Assembly: GCA_900544815.1 (NCBI GenBank)
Contig: UQWT01000016.1
Coordinates: 1-38,815, forward strand
Origin: an uncultured Bacteroidales bacterium
GTDB taxonomy: Bacteria; Bacteroidota; Bacteroidia; Bacteroidales; UBA932
Direction of reading: 5' to 3'
DNA length: 38,815 nt
The notes below the pieces were generated by a model, which was not told the origin of the DNA, searched no databases, and worked only from the letters and a program-made list of their open reading frames with translations. A program made the position numbers and the translations under genes. This document shows positions 6,437 to 13,976 of this stretch, piece after piece; the first letter of the stretch is position 1, and each line of letters begins with the position of its first letter.

Positions 6437-7831
6437 ATGAAGAACAAGTACATTGATTTGATTGACCAGACTTTTGAATTTCCTCAGGATGAGTTCAAAG
6501 TTATTGACGGCGATTTGTATTTTCACAATATCCCTATGATGGATATTATTGAACAATATGGAACACCTCTCAAGATAACCTATCTGCCTAAAATTTCCCA
6601 GCAGATTCAGATTGCCAAGAGAATGTTTAATGTTGCAATGGCCAAAGTAGACTATAAAGGCACATACAACTACTGTTACTGTACCAAAAGTTCGCATTTT
6701 TCATTTGTATTGGAGGAGGCACTAAAGAATAATATAAACCTTGAGACCTCATCTGCCTTTGACATTAACCTCATTGAGGCTCTATATAACGAAGGCATTA
6801 TAAATCAAGACCTTTACATTATCTGTAACGGGTTTAAAAAGGATGCCTACATAGAGAATATTGCTAATTTAAGGAATAACGGATGGGAGAATATCATTCC
6901 TATTTTGGATAATATGAATGAGTTTGATGATTTGGATTTATGCGTTAAGGAGCCAACAAAAATAGGCATAAGGATAGCGTCTGAGGAGGAACCTAAGTTT
7001 GAGTTCTATACATCTCGTCTTGGCATAAGGTATTCAGACATTGTCCCTTTTTATGAAAACAAGATAAAAAACAGCAAGAAGTTCAACCTTAAGATGCTGC
7101 ATTTCTTTATTAATACAGGTATAAGAGACAATGCTTACTATTGGAACGAACTTTCAAAGTGCGTTAGCGTTTATTGCGATCTAAAGCAGCATTGCGATAC
7201 TTTGGATTCTCTTAATATTGGTGGCGGTTTCCCTATAAAGAGTTCTCTGTTGCAGGACTATGACTACGAATATATGGCAGAGGAGGTCATATCCCAGATT
7301 AAGAGCATATGCCAGCAACGTGGGGTAAAGGAGCCAAACATATTTACAGAGTTCGGATCCTTTACAGTTGGTGAAAGCGGTGCAACCATCTTCCAGATCT
7401 TAGATCAGAAGCAACAGAATGACCGTGAACGCTGGTATATGATAGACAGCTCCTTTATGACCACTCTTCCCGACACATGGGGTATTAAACAGAGGTTTAT
7501 CCTTCTCCCTATAAACAAATGGGATCAGGAGTATCAAAGGGTGTTCTTAGGCGGTCTCACCTGTGATTCTCAGGATTACTACAATGCAGACGCTCACGCA
7601 AACGCAATCTTCCTTCCTAAAATAAAGGATAAGAGCGACCCTCTTTACATAGGTTTTTTCCATACAGGCGCATATCAGGAATCGATTGCCGGCTATGGCG
7701 GCATACAGCACTGCCTGCAGCCTGCTCCAAAGCATGTTATAATTGACTTGGATGAGAATGGGGAGTATTTTACCAAGTTGTTCAGTAAGGAGCAGTCATA
7801 CAAGAGTATGTTAAAAATCTTAGGCTATTAA
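6437..7831 (+). CDS. Fold-type III PLP-dependent decarboxylase (arginine decarboxylase-like)
   Basis: A 464-residue member of the Orn/DAP/Arg decarboxylase group 2 (alanine-racemase fold). The PLP lysine is in NYCYCTKSSHF (about residue 80), the phosphate-binding glycine loop is NIGGGFP (about 255), and the conserved acidic segment is TEFGSFTVGESG (about 305). The C-terminal active-site segment is FFHTGAYQESIAGYGG. Similar proteins of about 460 residues in Bacteroidota are annotated arginine decarboxylase (SpeA), although they are shorter than the 630-residue biosynthetic enzyme. Agmatine or polyamine synthesis is therefore likely; the exact substrate (arginine, carboxynorspermidine or another) is inference. 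It is monocistronic, ends in a hairpin, and carries a near-copy of the dispersed word at 7466-7475. Confidence 0.7.
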   Translation: MKNKYIDLIDQTFEFPQDEFKVIDGDLYFHNIPMMDIIEQYGTPLKITYLPKISQQIQIAKRMFNVAMAKVDYKGTYNYCYCTKSSHFSFVLEEALKNNINLETSSAFDINLIEALYNEGIINQDLYIICNGFKKDAYIENIANLRNNGWENIIPILDNMNEFDDLDLCVKEPTKIGIRIASEEEPKFEFYTSRLGIRYSDIVPFYENKIKNSKKFNLKMLHFFINTGIRDNAYYWNELSKCVSVYCDLKQHCDTLDSLNIGGGFPIKSSLLQDYDYEYMAEEVISQIKSICQQRGVKEPNIFTEFGSFTVGESGATIFQILDQKQQNDRERWYMIDSSFMTTLPDTWGIKQRFILLPINKWDQEYQRVFLGGLTCDSQDYYNADAHANAIFLPKIKDKSDPLYIGFFHTGAYQESIAGYGGIQHCLQPAPKHVIIDLDENGEYFTKLFSKEQSYKSMLKILGY

Positions 7832-7950
7832 AAATTAAATAAAAAGGCAACTGCTGTGTTACGCTTGCTTCGCATATCCTCATTTACCTAAGTAAACTCC
7901 GGTATGCTCAGCTTCACAAGCCTTGCATTTGCTCTTTTTATTTAATTTTT
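7830..7950. terminator. Large hairpin after the decarboxylase, probable terminator
   Basis: The arms at 7830-7850 (AAAAATTAAATAAAAAGGCAA) and 7929-7950 are inverted copies and begin at the stop codon of the decarboxylase. The right arm reads as a T-rich tail. The interior has a TTTAC-CTAA-GTAAA hairpin (7883-7896). On the opposite strand this is followed by TGAGGATATGCGA, matching the core of the element at 3462-3488. Termination in either direction is plausible; the shared core suggests a repeat family. Confidence 0.5.
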
Positions 7951-7995
7951 ACAGAGCTTATACATAAATGGAAATTTTGGCATTACACTTAATTT

Positions 7996-8160
7996 TAATT
8001 AGCTAAAGCCAAAGCCAAATAAAAGTTAATAGTTGAGAGTGTATAGTTTATAGTCAGTTTTAAAGCTAATAGCAATAAAGTTTAAAATAAAAACTAATAT
8101 CTTTAAAACCATAAGCTGATAAACTGACTATAAACTTTTAACTATAAACTATATTAATAC
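7996..8160. repeat. AT-rich intergenic repeat (copy A) with hexamer tract
   Basis: It starts with a short hexamer tract (GCTAAAGCCAAAGCC) and continues with ATAAACT-type units. A perfect 16-bp inverted repeat lies at 8045-8060 and 8121-8136. A 21-bp block at 8089-8109 is identical, in inverse orientation, to 16685-16705. There is no open frame. This is one of at least two copies of a dispersed intergenic repeat. Confidence 0.6.
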
Positions 8161-8169
8161 GCATTTTAT

Positions 8170-8901
8170 ATGGCACAACTTACGGCAGCAAAAATAAAGT
8201 CTATTAAATCGCTATCTCAGAAGAAGTTCCGCAATGAGGAGAAGCTCTTTATTGTGGAGGGGGAAAAACTTGTAGAGGAGGCAGAAAAATCGGGATTTAA
8301 GATAGTTGAAAAATATTACAGAGATGAAATAGGTGACAATGCAATGAGCAGAATCTCATCTCTATCCTCTCCATCTCCGGTGCTTGCTGTTGTTGAACAG
8401 AAAAATGTCTCACTTGATGTGTTCATACAATCATCCATAGCCGTTGATAATGGGCTGTATCTTGCATTGGACGATATTAAAGACCCCGGTAATCTTGGAA
8501 CAATAATTAGAGTTGCAGATTGGTTTGGGATAGATGCCATCTTTGCGTCAAATGAAACTGTTGAGCTATATAATCCAAAGGTTGTTCAAGCCACGATGGG
8601 AGCCATATTTAGGAAGAATGTTATCTATTGTAATCTGAAGGAAGCTCTTTCTGCACTGTCTGACAAAGGATTGCCTGTTTACGGAACGTTTTTAGACGGA
8701 GAGAATATATACAAAAAAAAACTTACACCTAATGGGGTAATTGTTATTGGCAATGAATCTAACGGTATTGGTAAAGCCGTTGAAGAAACTGTTGGGGAGC
8801 GTCTGTACATTCCTCCCTACCCTGCCGGTGCTGTTACTTCGGAGTCTCTGAATGCAGCCATTGCCACAGCCATTGTATGCTATACGTTTAGAAAAGGATG
8901 A
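8170..8901 (+). CDS. SPOUT-family RNA 2'-O-ribose methyltransferase (TrmH/SpoU)
   Basis: A 243-residue SpoU methyltransferase. The N-terminal substrate-binding domain (about 1-90) begins with KSLSQKKFRNEEKLFIVEGEKLV. The SPOUT knot follows, with motif 1 DDIKDPGNLGTIIRVADWFG (about 99-118), motif 2 VIVIGNESNGIG, and motif 3 SESLNAAIATAIVCY. It uses S-adenosylmethionine to methylate a ribose in rRNA or tRNA; the nucleotide cannot be named. A second SpoU gene, rlmB, faces it across a terminator. Its last codons form the left arm of that terminator. Confidence 0.85.
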   Translation: MAQLTAAKIKSIKSLSQKKFRNEEKLFIVEGEKLVEEAEKSGFKIVEKYYRDEIGDNAMSRISSLSSPSPVLAVVEQKNVSLDVFIQSSIAVDNGLYLALDDIKDPGNLGTIIRVADWFGIDAIFASNETVELYNPKVVQATMGAIFRKNVIYCNLKEALSALSDKGLPVYGTFLDGENIYKKKLTPNGVIVIGNESNGIGKAVEETVGERLYIPPYPAGAVTSESLNAAIATAIVCYTFRKG

Positions 8902-8923
8902 CCCGAAGTCAGGCCATCCTTTT
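8892..8923 (+). terminator. Rho-independent terminator
   Basis: The stem AAAAGGATG (8892-8900) pairs with CATCCTTTT (8915-8923) around a 14-base loop, followed by TGTTTTCTT. The left arm includes the TGA stop of the methyltransferase gene. Confidence 0.75.
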
Positions 8924-9078
8924 GTTTTCTTAATTATTTTTTTCTTTCTTCTTAAACAGATTCTTTCCCTTATTAAGAAGGTTCTTGGCCCCATTTTTCA
9001 CATTTCCGGTAGAATTCTCTTTTATCTCATTTGGGTTCTTTGAAGAATATACATAATATCTTAATAATATTCAAAACT

Positions 9079-10026
9079 TTAAGGAAGTCGCTGTCTGAGC
9101 ACTTCATATAGTACAACTCCACATGCTACAGATACATTAAGAGAGCCTATACTGCCTTGCATTGGAATCTTAACCTCTGCAGTAGCCATCTCTCTAATGG
9201 CAGGAGATACCCCCTTATCCTCTGCCCCCATAACTATTGCAACAGGGCGTTTGAAATCTGCAGAATAGATATAGTTATCTGTCTTTTCCGTTGCCACAAC
9301 TATATCTATATCGCTCTCTTTTAAATAATAGAGTGCTGTCTTTAAATTTGGCACCTTGCATACATCCATTTTAAGGAGTGCCCCTGCAGAGGTCTTGATG
9401 GAATCCGGAGTGATTGACGCGCCCCCTTTTGCCGGAATGATTATGGCATTCACCCCTGCACATTCTGCAGTACGAGCTATTGCTCCAAAGTTACGTACAT
9501 CTGTGACACTGTCCAAGATAAGGAATAGCGGAGCTTTTTCTGAATTAAGGGCATGCTTCACGCAATCCTCTATTGAAACATAGTCAACTGTGGCGATTGT
9601 AGCGACAACACCTTGATGCCTACCTTTAACCATTTTATCTAACTTATCACCCGGTACAAACTGGAATGGAATAGATTTGGCCATAAGAAGGTCTAACAGT
9701 GTATGAAATTGATCACCCTCCATCCCTTTCTTAAAAAACACTTTATCTATTTTCTTTTCTGAATTTAGTGCCTCTATAACAGGGTGCATTCCAAACAGAT
9801 AGTTTACCTTATCTGAATGCTCTTCTGTAGGGGTGTGGCCATTTTTATTAAAAGGTTTCCCAAAAGGCTTCTTGTCAAACTCTCTTTTTGCCCCACCTCT
9901 TTTGTTAAAATTACCTCTTTCTCCATCTCTCTTCTCAAAACTTCTCCCGCCAAACCTCCTTTTGTCAAAATGTTTGGCATCTGTACCCCTTTTAAAAGTC
10001 TCGGTATCGTTGTTAAAATCTGTCAT
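9079..10026 (-). CDS. rlmB: 23S rRNA (guanosine-2'-O-)-methyltransferase RlmB
   Basis: A 315-residue protein. From about residue 72 onward it is a standard TrmH-type enzyme: the substrate-binding domain starts NYLFGMHPVIEAL, motif 1 is LDSVTDVRNFGAIARTAECA, motif 2 is VIMGAEDKGVSP, and motif 3 is GSLNVSVACGVVLYEVLRQR. RlmB makes Gm2251 in the 23S P-loop. The first 70 residues are an extra low-complexity tail rich in Arg, Gly, Phe, Lys and Asp (FGGRSFEKRDGERGNFNKRGG), which may bind RNA without specificity. I chose ATG 10026 over the TTG at 10041. It is the last gene of the long - strand block. Confidence 0.85.
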   Translation of the reverse strand: MTDFNNDTETFKRGTDAKHFDKRRFGGRSFEKRDGERGNFNKRGGAKREFDKKPFGKPFNKNGHTPTEEHSDKVNYLFGMHPVIEALNSEKKIDKVFFKKGMEGDQFHTLLDLLMAKSIPFQFVPGDKLDKMVKGRHQGVVATIATVDYVSIEDCVKHALNSEKAPLFLILDSVTDVRNFGAIARTAECAGVNAIIIPAKGGASITPDSIKTSAGALLKMDVCKVPNLKTALYYLKESDIDIVVATEKTDNYIYSADFKRPVAIVMGAEDKGVSPAIREMATAEVKIPMQGSIGSLNVSVACGVVLYEVLRQRLP

Positions 10027-10044
10027 ATTATTTATTCTCAATTA

Positions 10045-10258
10045 TTTATTCCACTTGGCTTTGGCCTTAGATCTGGCTTTAGCTTTGGCTAATTAAATTT
10101 TTATAGCCAATGCCATATCAGTTTATAGCTTTAGCATTAGCTTTGGCTTTAGCCTTCTCTACTCTCTTTACTATTAAAAATTGCTAATGCCAACGCCAAC
10201 GCTTTTCTCTACCCTCTTTACACTAAAAAGGCCAACGCTAACGCCAAAGCCAATGCTC
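10045..10258. repeat. Intergenic hexamer-tract cluster
   Basis: The whole gap between the ABC-F gene and rlmB is filled by degenerate 6-bp units: GGCTTT/AGC on the left half and GCCAAC/GCC on the right half, with CTCTACTCTCTTTAC-type spacers occurring twice (10157-10172 and 10208-10223). It has no coding potential. The same hexamers recur in at least five other gaps of the window. Confidence 0.6.
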
Positions 10259-12277
10259 TTAACTAACAAGCTTATCCAAACGCTCCTGCTCTATAGTCCA
10301 TATCTCCATAGCCTCTTCTAATTTTTTCCCAACCTCTTCATATAAAGTGTAAAGTTCTTCCATCTTTTGAGGAGTTCCTCCCCCGGCAAGCTCATCCTCA
10401 ATGGCTTTTTTCTTTCCCTCAAGAGCCTCAATCTCATCCTCTGCCTTTTTTACCTTGTTCCTGACAGTTCTAATCTCCTTATCCAATTCACGCTGTTGTT
10501 GGGCTGTGAGAATAGGATGTTCGCGCTTTGCCGCTTTATTATTAGAGGATTTGTCGGGAAGCATAGCAGTATTATTGGCTGCATTGCCGCCTACAGCAGT
10601 TGAAACCGTATCCCGCCGCTCTTTAGCTGTTACTTTAATATCCTTACGCTCAATCTCATGAAGGTTCTCCAACCTTTTACGTGCAAGGAAGTCGTTTATA
10701 CCGCCAAGGTGCTCCTTAACACGCCCGTCCTTAAACTCATAAACTTTGCTAACAAGGCCATCCAAAAAGTCTCGGTCGTGAGATACTATTATAATTGTTC
10801 CGTCATATGCCTGCAGAGCCTGTTTGAGCAGGTCTTTTGAGAGCAGATCCATGTGGTTGGTAGGTTCATCCAACGCCAACAGGTTGTGAGGACGCAACAT
10901 AAGTTTTGCCATAGCCAAACGGGCACGTTCACCGCCACTAAGTACAGCAACCTTTTTATCTATATCCTCGCCCTTAAATAGAAATGCTCCAAGTATATCC
11001 CTCAATTTTGTCCTTATGTCACCAACGGCTATTTTATCTAATGTTCCAAATACAGTATCCTGTTTATCCAAGACATCCTCCTGATTCTGTGCAAAATAAC
11101 CCATATCCACATTGTATCCCAACTTGGCAATGCCATCTATAGGGAACAGCTCTCCGGTAATGATCTTCATAAGGGTAGACTTACCCTCACCGTTACGCCC
11201 CACAAAAGCTACCTTCTCCCCCCTTTCAATGGTCATGTTCACATCGTTGAGAATAACCTTTGTTCCATAGCCTATTGTTGCATCCTTGCACTCAAAAACC
11301 ACATTTCCGCTTCTTGGTGCAGGCGGGAACTTTATATTCAGTGCCGCCTTGTCCTCAAGATCAACCTCTATAATATCTAATTTTTCCAACTGTTTTATGC
11401 GGCTCTGCACCTGATTGCTCTTTGTTGCCTTGTACCTGAACCGTTCAATAAAATCTTCGGTCTTCTCAATAAGACGCTGCTGGTTCTCATACGCAGCACG
11501 CTGTTGCTCCATACGCTCCTTTCTAAGTTCCTTATACTTTGTATATGGAACCTTATAGTCGTATATCTTGCCAAGCATAATCTCAACAGTACGTGTGGTA
11601 ACATTATCCAAAAACTTACGGTCGTGAGATATTACAACAACTGCCCCTTTAAAGTCTTTAAGATATCCCTCAAACCATTCAATAGACTCAATATCAAGGT
11701 GATTGGTAGGCTCATCAAGCAGAAGCACATCCGGAGCCTTAAGCAAAATCTTTGCAAGCTCAATACGCATATTCCAACCTTGACTGAATGTAGAGGTCTG
11801 CCGCCCAAGCTCATTTTCTTTGAATCCCAACCCTTTTAGCACCTTAACAGCCTTAGATTCAACAGGTTCATCCTCCATTATGGTAATCCTGTCATTAATC
11901 TCATTCATCTCCACCATAAGATTATGGTAAGACCTGCTCTCGTAATCTGTCCTCTCCCCCAATTCCCTACCAATCTCCTCCAACCTCTCATGCATCTTAA
12001 AGAGCGAATCAAAGGCGGTAAGGGTTTCATCCAAAACTGTTTTTCCCTTTGCATGCTCCATAATCTGAGGCAGATAACCAATATTCACCCCTGGAGGAAC
12101 CATTACACTGCCATGCGTAGGTGTATTAATTCCAAGAATGAGTTTAAGCAATGTAGACTTGCCAGCCCCGTTTTTTCCAACAAGACCAATCCTATCGTTA
12201 TCGCTTATATGAAAATTTATATCCTTAAGCAGGTCGAAACCGCCAAAAGAGAGCGTTAAATTATTTATTGAAATCAT
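10259..12277 (-). CDS. ABC-F family ATPase (Uup/EttA-like)
   Basis: A 672-residue soluble protein with two ABC cassettes and no membrane segments. Walker A of cassette 1 is GKNGAGKST (34-42), the degenerate signature is FSQGWNMR, and Walker B is LLLDEPTNHLDIES. Cassette 2 has GRNGEGKST, LSGGERARLAMAK and LALDEPTNHMDL. The charged arm between the cassettes (about 235-300) and the C-terminal coiled coil (about 580-672) are standard for ABC-F factors that bind the ribosome E site or, for Uup, DNA or ribosomes. Antibiotic protection is possible but not implied. It overlaps the 3' end of tatC by 17 bases, so the two are co-transcribed. The dispersed word lies in its linker as LPDK (10551-10561). 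Confidence 0.85.
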   Translation of the reverse strand: MISINNLTLSFGGFDLLKDINFHISDNDRIGLVGKNGAGKSTLLKLILGINTPTHGSVMVPPGVNIGYLPQIMEHAKGKTVLDETLTAFDSLFKMHERLEEIGRELGERTDYESRSYHNLMVEMNEINDRITIMEDEPVESKAVKVLKGLGFKENELGRQTSTFSQGWNMRIELAKILLKAPDVLLLDEPTNHLDIESIEWFEGYLKDFKGAVVVISHDRKFLDNVTTRTVEIMLGKIYDYKVPYTKYKELRKERMEQQRAAYENQQRLIEKTEDFIERFRYKATKSNQVQSRIKQLEKLDIIEVDLEDKAALNIKFPPAPRSGNVVFECKDATIGYGTKVILNDVNMTIERGEKVAFVGRNGEGKSTLMKIITGELFPIDGIAKLGYNVDMGYFAQNQEDVLDKQDTVFGTLDKIAVGDIRTKLRDILGAFLFKGEDIDKKVAVLSGGERARLAMAKLMLRPHNLLALDEPTNHMDLLSKDLLKQALQAYDGTIIIVSHDRDFLDGLVSKVYEFKDGRVKEHLGGINDFLARKRLENLHEIERKDIKVTAKERRDTVSTAVGGNAANNTAMLPDKSSNNKAAKREHPILTAQQQRELDKEIRTVRNKVKKAEDEIEALEGKKKAIEDELAGGGTPQKMEELYTLYEEVGKKLEEAMEIWTIEQERLDKLVS

Positions 12278-13250
12278 CTTTCTCCTCCAAATTTCCCTTC
12301 ATTTTTATATCTTTTTCCTTCCCGACAATATCTCCAGTCTCTATATTATTATCATTATCTGTAATTTGTCCCTTACTGTCCAAAATAACTTCTTCATTTG
12401 AACCACTGTTTTCGCTGTTAACATCTCTGCCATCGTTATCATTATCAGTAGCCTCTGAATCATCTGTTTCATCTTTCTTTTTGTCTGAACATAGCAGAAT
12501 GCTTATCTCATAAAGAAAGTATATTGGCGTAGCAACCGCAAACAGAGTAAACGGATCACCTGACGGAGTTATGAATGCAGCTAATACCAATATTATAACA
12601 AAGGCATGTTTCCTATATTTTTTAAGAAGGCTCTTTGTTATAATTCCAAATTTAGAGAGCAGTAGAGCAAGACAAGGAAGCTCGAACACTATACCCATAA
12701 TTAGTATAAGCCACACAAACATAGAGATATACGATTGTAGTGAAATCTCATTGACCACAGACCGGCTTACCTGATATGTCCCCAAAAAACGCAGAGTAAG
12801 CGGGAATACCAAGAAATAGCCCACCATCACCCCTATAAAAAACAGGAATCCCGACAACCCGAATGCCCTCTTTACCGCTCTTATCTCATTTGGATAGAGA
12901 GCCGGAGAGACAAACCCCCACAAAAAGTACAATATTATAGGTGTGGCGCACACCAAACCAAAATAGAAAGAGGTACTTATATGTATAAAGAACTGGGCAG
13001 ACAGTTCAATGTTAATCAGTTTAAGAGAAAACGGTTCAAGTGCCGGCAGGTGAAGCCACTGCAAGACCCTGTCCATCCCTCTGTAAAGGATGAAATCAGA
13101 ACTTGTAGGTGCAAAAATAATGGAATCAAACAGGATATCTTTAAGACCGAAAAAGACAAGCATAAAGACCACCAAAAATATGGCAGACCTGTACAATACC
13201 TTTCTCAGTTCATCCAGATGATCCCAAAATGTCATCTCAGAGTCACTCAT
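12261..13250 (-). CDS. tatC: Sec-independent protein translocase TatC
   Basis: A 329-residue membrane protein. It begins EMTFWDHLDELRKVLYRSAIF, the conserved TatC N-terminus with the Glu used for twin-arginine recognition. Six membrane segments follow, including FVSPALYPNEIRAVKRAFGLSG in the first periplasmic/second helix region and the FITPSGDPFT segment. TatC binds Tat signal peptides and recruits TatA. After about residue 255 there is a long acidic Asp/Asn/Glu-rich tail of roughly 75 residues not found in E. coli TatC. The dispersed word falls in this tail (12318-12328, read as IVGK). It lies 15 bases after tatA. Confidence 0.92.
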   Translation of the reverse strand: MSDSEMTFWDHLDELRKVLYRSAIFLVVFMLVFFGLKDILFDSIIFAPTSSDFILYRGMDRVLQWLHLPALEPFSLKLINIELSAQFFIHISTSFYFGLVCATPIILYFLWGFVSPALYPNEIRAVKRAFGLSGFLFFIGVMVGYFLVFPLTLRFLGTYQVSRSVVNEISLQSYISMFVWLILIMGIVFELPCLALLLSKFGIITKSLLKKYRKHAFVIILVLAAFITPSGDPFTLFAVATPIYFLYEISILLCSDKKKDETDDSEATDNDNDGRDVNSENSGSNEEVILDSKGQITDNDNNIETGDIVGKEKDIKMKGNLEEKDDFNK

Positions 13251-13265
13251 CCGGCAAAACTATCT

Positions 13266-13469
13266 CTATTTTTTCTCCTCTTTCTTAGTTGTATCGGCAT
13301 TTATCTCATTTTCAATGCCGTTAACCCCCTCTTTAAAACTCTTAACACCCTTTCCCAAACCCTTCATAAGCTCAGGAATCTTCTTACCGCCAAAGAAAAG
13401 AAGAACAATAAGTGCAATAATGACAATCTCGCCAACGCCAAGATTTCCAAAAAGAAGAATATTATGCAT
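13266..13469 (-). CDS. tatA: Sec-independent protein translocase TatA/TatE
   Basis: A 67-residue protein with one N-terminal membrane helix (GVGEIVIIALIVLLFFG), the hinge GGKKIPELMKGLGKG, an amphipathic helix (VKSFKEGVNGIENEI) and a short charged tail. This is the TatA layout; it forms the oligomeric pore for folded proteins. The start is placed at ATG 13469 (MHNILLFGNLG), which fits the usual TatA length; an upstream GTG at 13517 would add an unlikely leader. It is followed by tatC, and no TatB is seen, as expected in Bacteroidota. Confidence 0.9.
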   Translation of the reverse strand: MHNILLFGNLGVGEIVIIALIVLLFFGGKKIPELMKGLGKGVKSFKEGVNGIENEINADTTKKEEKK

Positions 13470-13528
13470 AATACAAAAAGTTATAATTAAAGAGAACAGC
13501 CTCTCAGCCGGCCTCACAAAAAAATTAT

Positions 13529-13936
13529 CTAATCAAAATATTCATCAAAAACATCGGTAAAGATTTTTGGTGCCCTTGTAGGTCTACGCGTATCCGAATG
13601 AATAAACCCAAGCATTACCTTACCAGAGCAAACTAATTCATCTCGTTGATTATAAATCTCTGTTTCAACTACAACCCTTGCCAAAGGCCTGTTTTTGATA
13701 ACAGACACAATCCTAAGCAGATCTCCCATTTTTGCCGGGATCTTGTAGTCACACTCCACGTGAGTAACAGGAAGCATAATACCGGCCTCCTCAATCTTCT
13801 CAATAGGCAAACCATAATCTATGAGCAACTGATGCCTTCCACACTCAAAATAACGTATATAGTTTGAGTGGTGTACAATTCCCATAAGATCTGTCTCGTA
13901 ATACCTTACCTCCAATTTAGTCTCAGATACAATCAT
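13529..13936 (-). CDS. Hot-dog fold acyl-CoA thioesterase (YbgC/FadM family)
   Basis: A 135-residue single hot-dog domain. The 4-hydroxybenzoyl-CoA thioesterase motif RYYETDLMGIVHHSNYIRYFE (about 11-31) carries the catalytic Asp before MGIVHHSNY. It hydrolyses acyl-CoA thioesters; chain length is unknown. It sits between the calcium ATPase gene (40-base gap) and tatA (about 60 bases) on the same strand. A perfect copy of TTGTCGGGAAG lies 10 bases before its start codon (13946-13956). Confidence 0.85.
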   Translation of the reverse strand: MIVSETKLEVRYYETDLMGIVHHSNYIRYFECGRHQLLIDYGLPIEKIEEAGIMLPVTHVECDYKIPAKMGDLLRIVSVIKNRPLARVVVETEIYNQRDELVCSGKVMLGFIHSDTRRPTRAPKIFTDVFDEYFD

Positions 13937-13976
13937 AATCTTTTTCTTCCCGACAATCTGTCTTATTTTATATATC

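Noticed and set aside
8930..9060. Open stretch on the - strand encoding a Lys/Asn-rich peptide (KNGAKNLLNKGKNLFKKKEKNN-like) in the gap after the SpoU gene
   Set aside because: No start codon in the frame, very low complexity, and it overlaps the AT-rich tail of a terminator. Possibly a gene remnant, but not supportable.
13470..13517. Longer TatA starting at GTG 13517
   Set aside because: It adds a leader unlike any TatA; ATG 13469 gives the normal protein with its membrane helix at the N-terminus.
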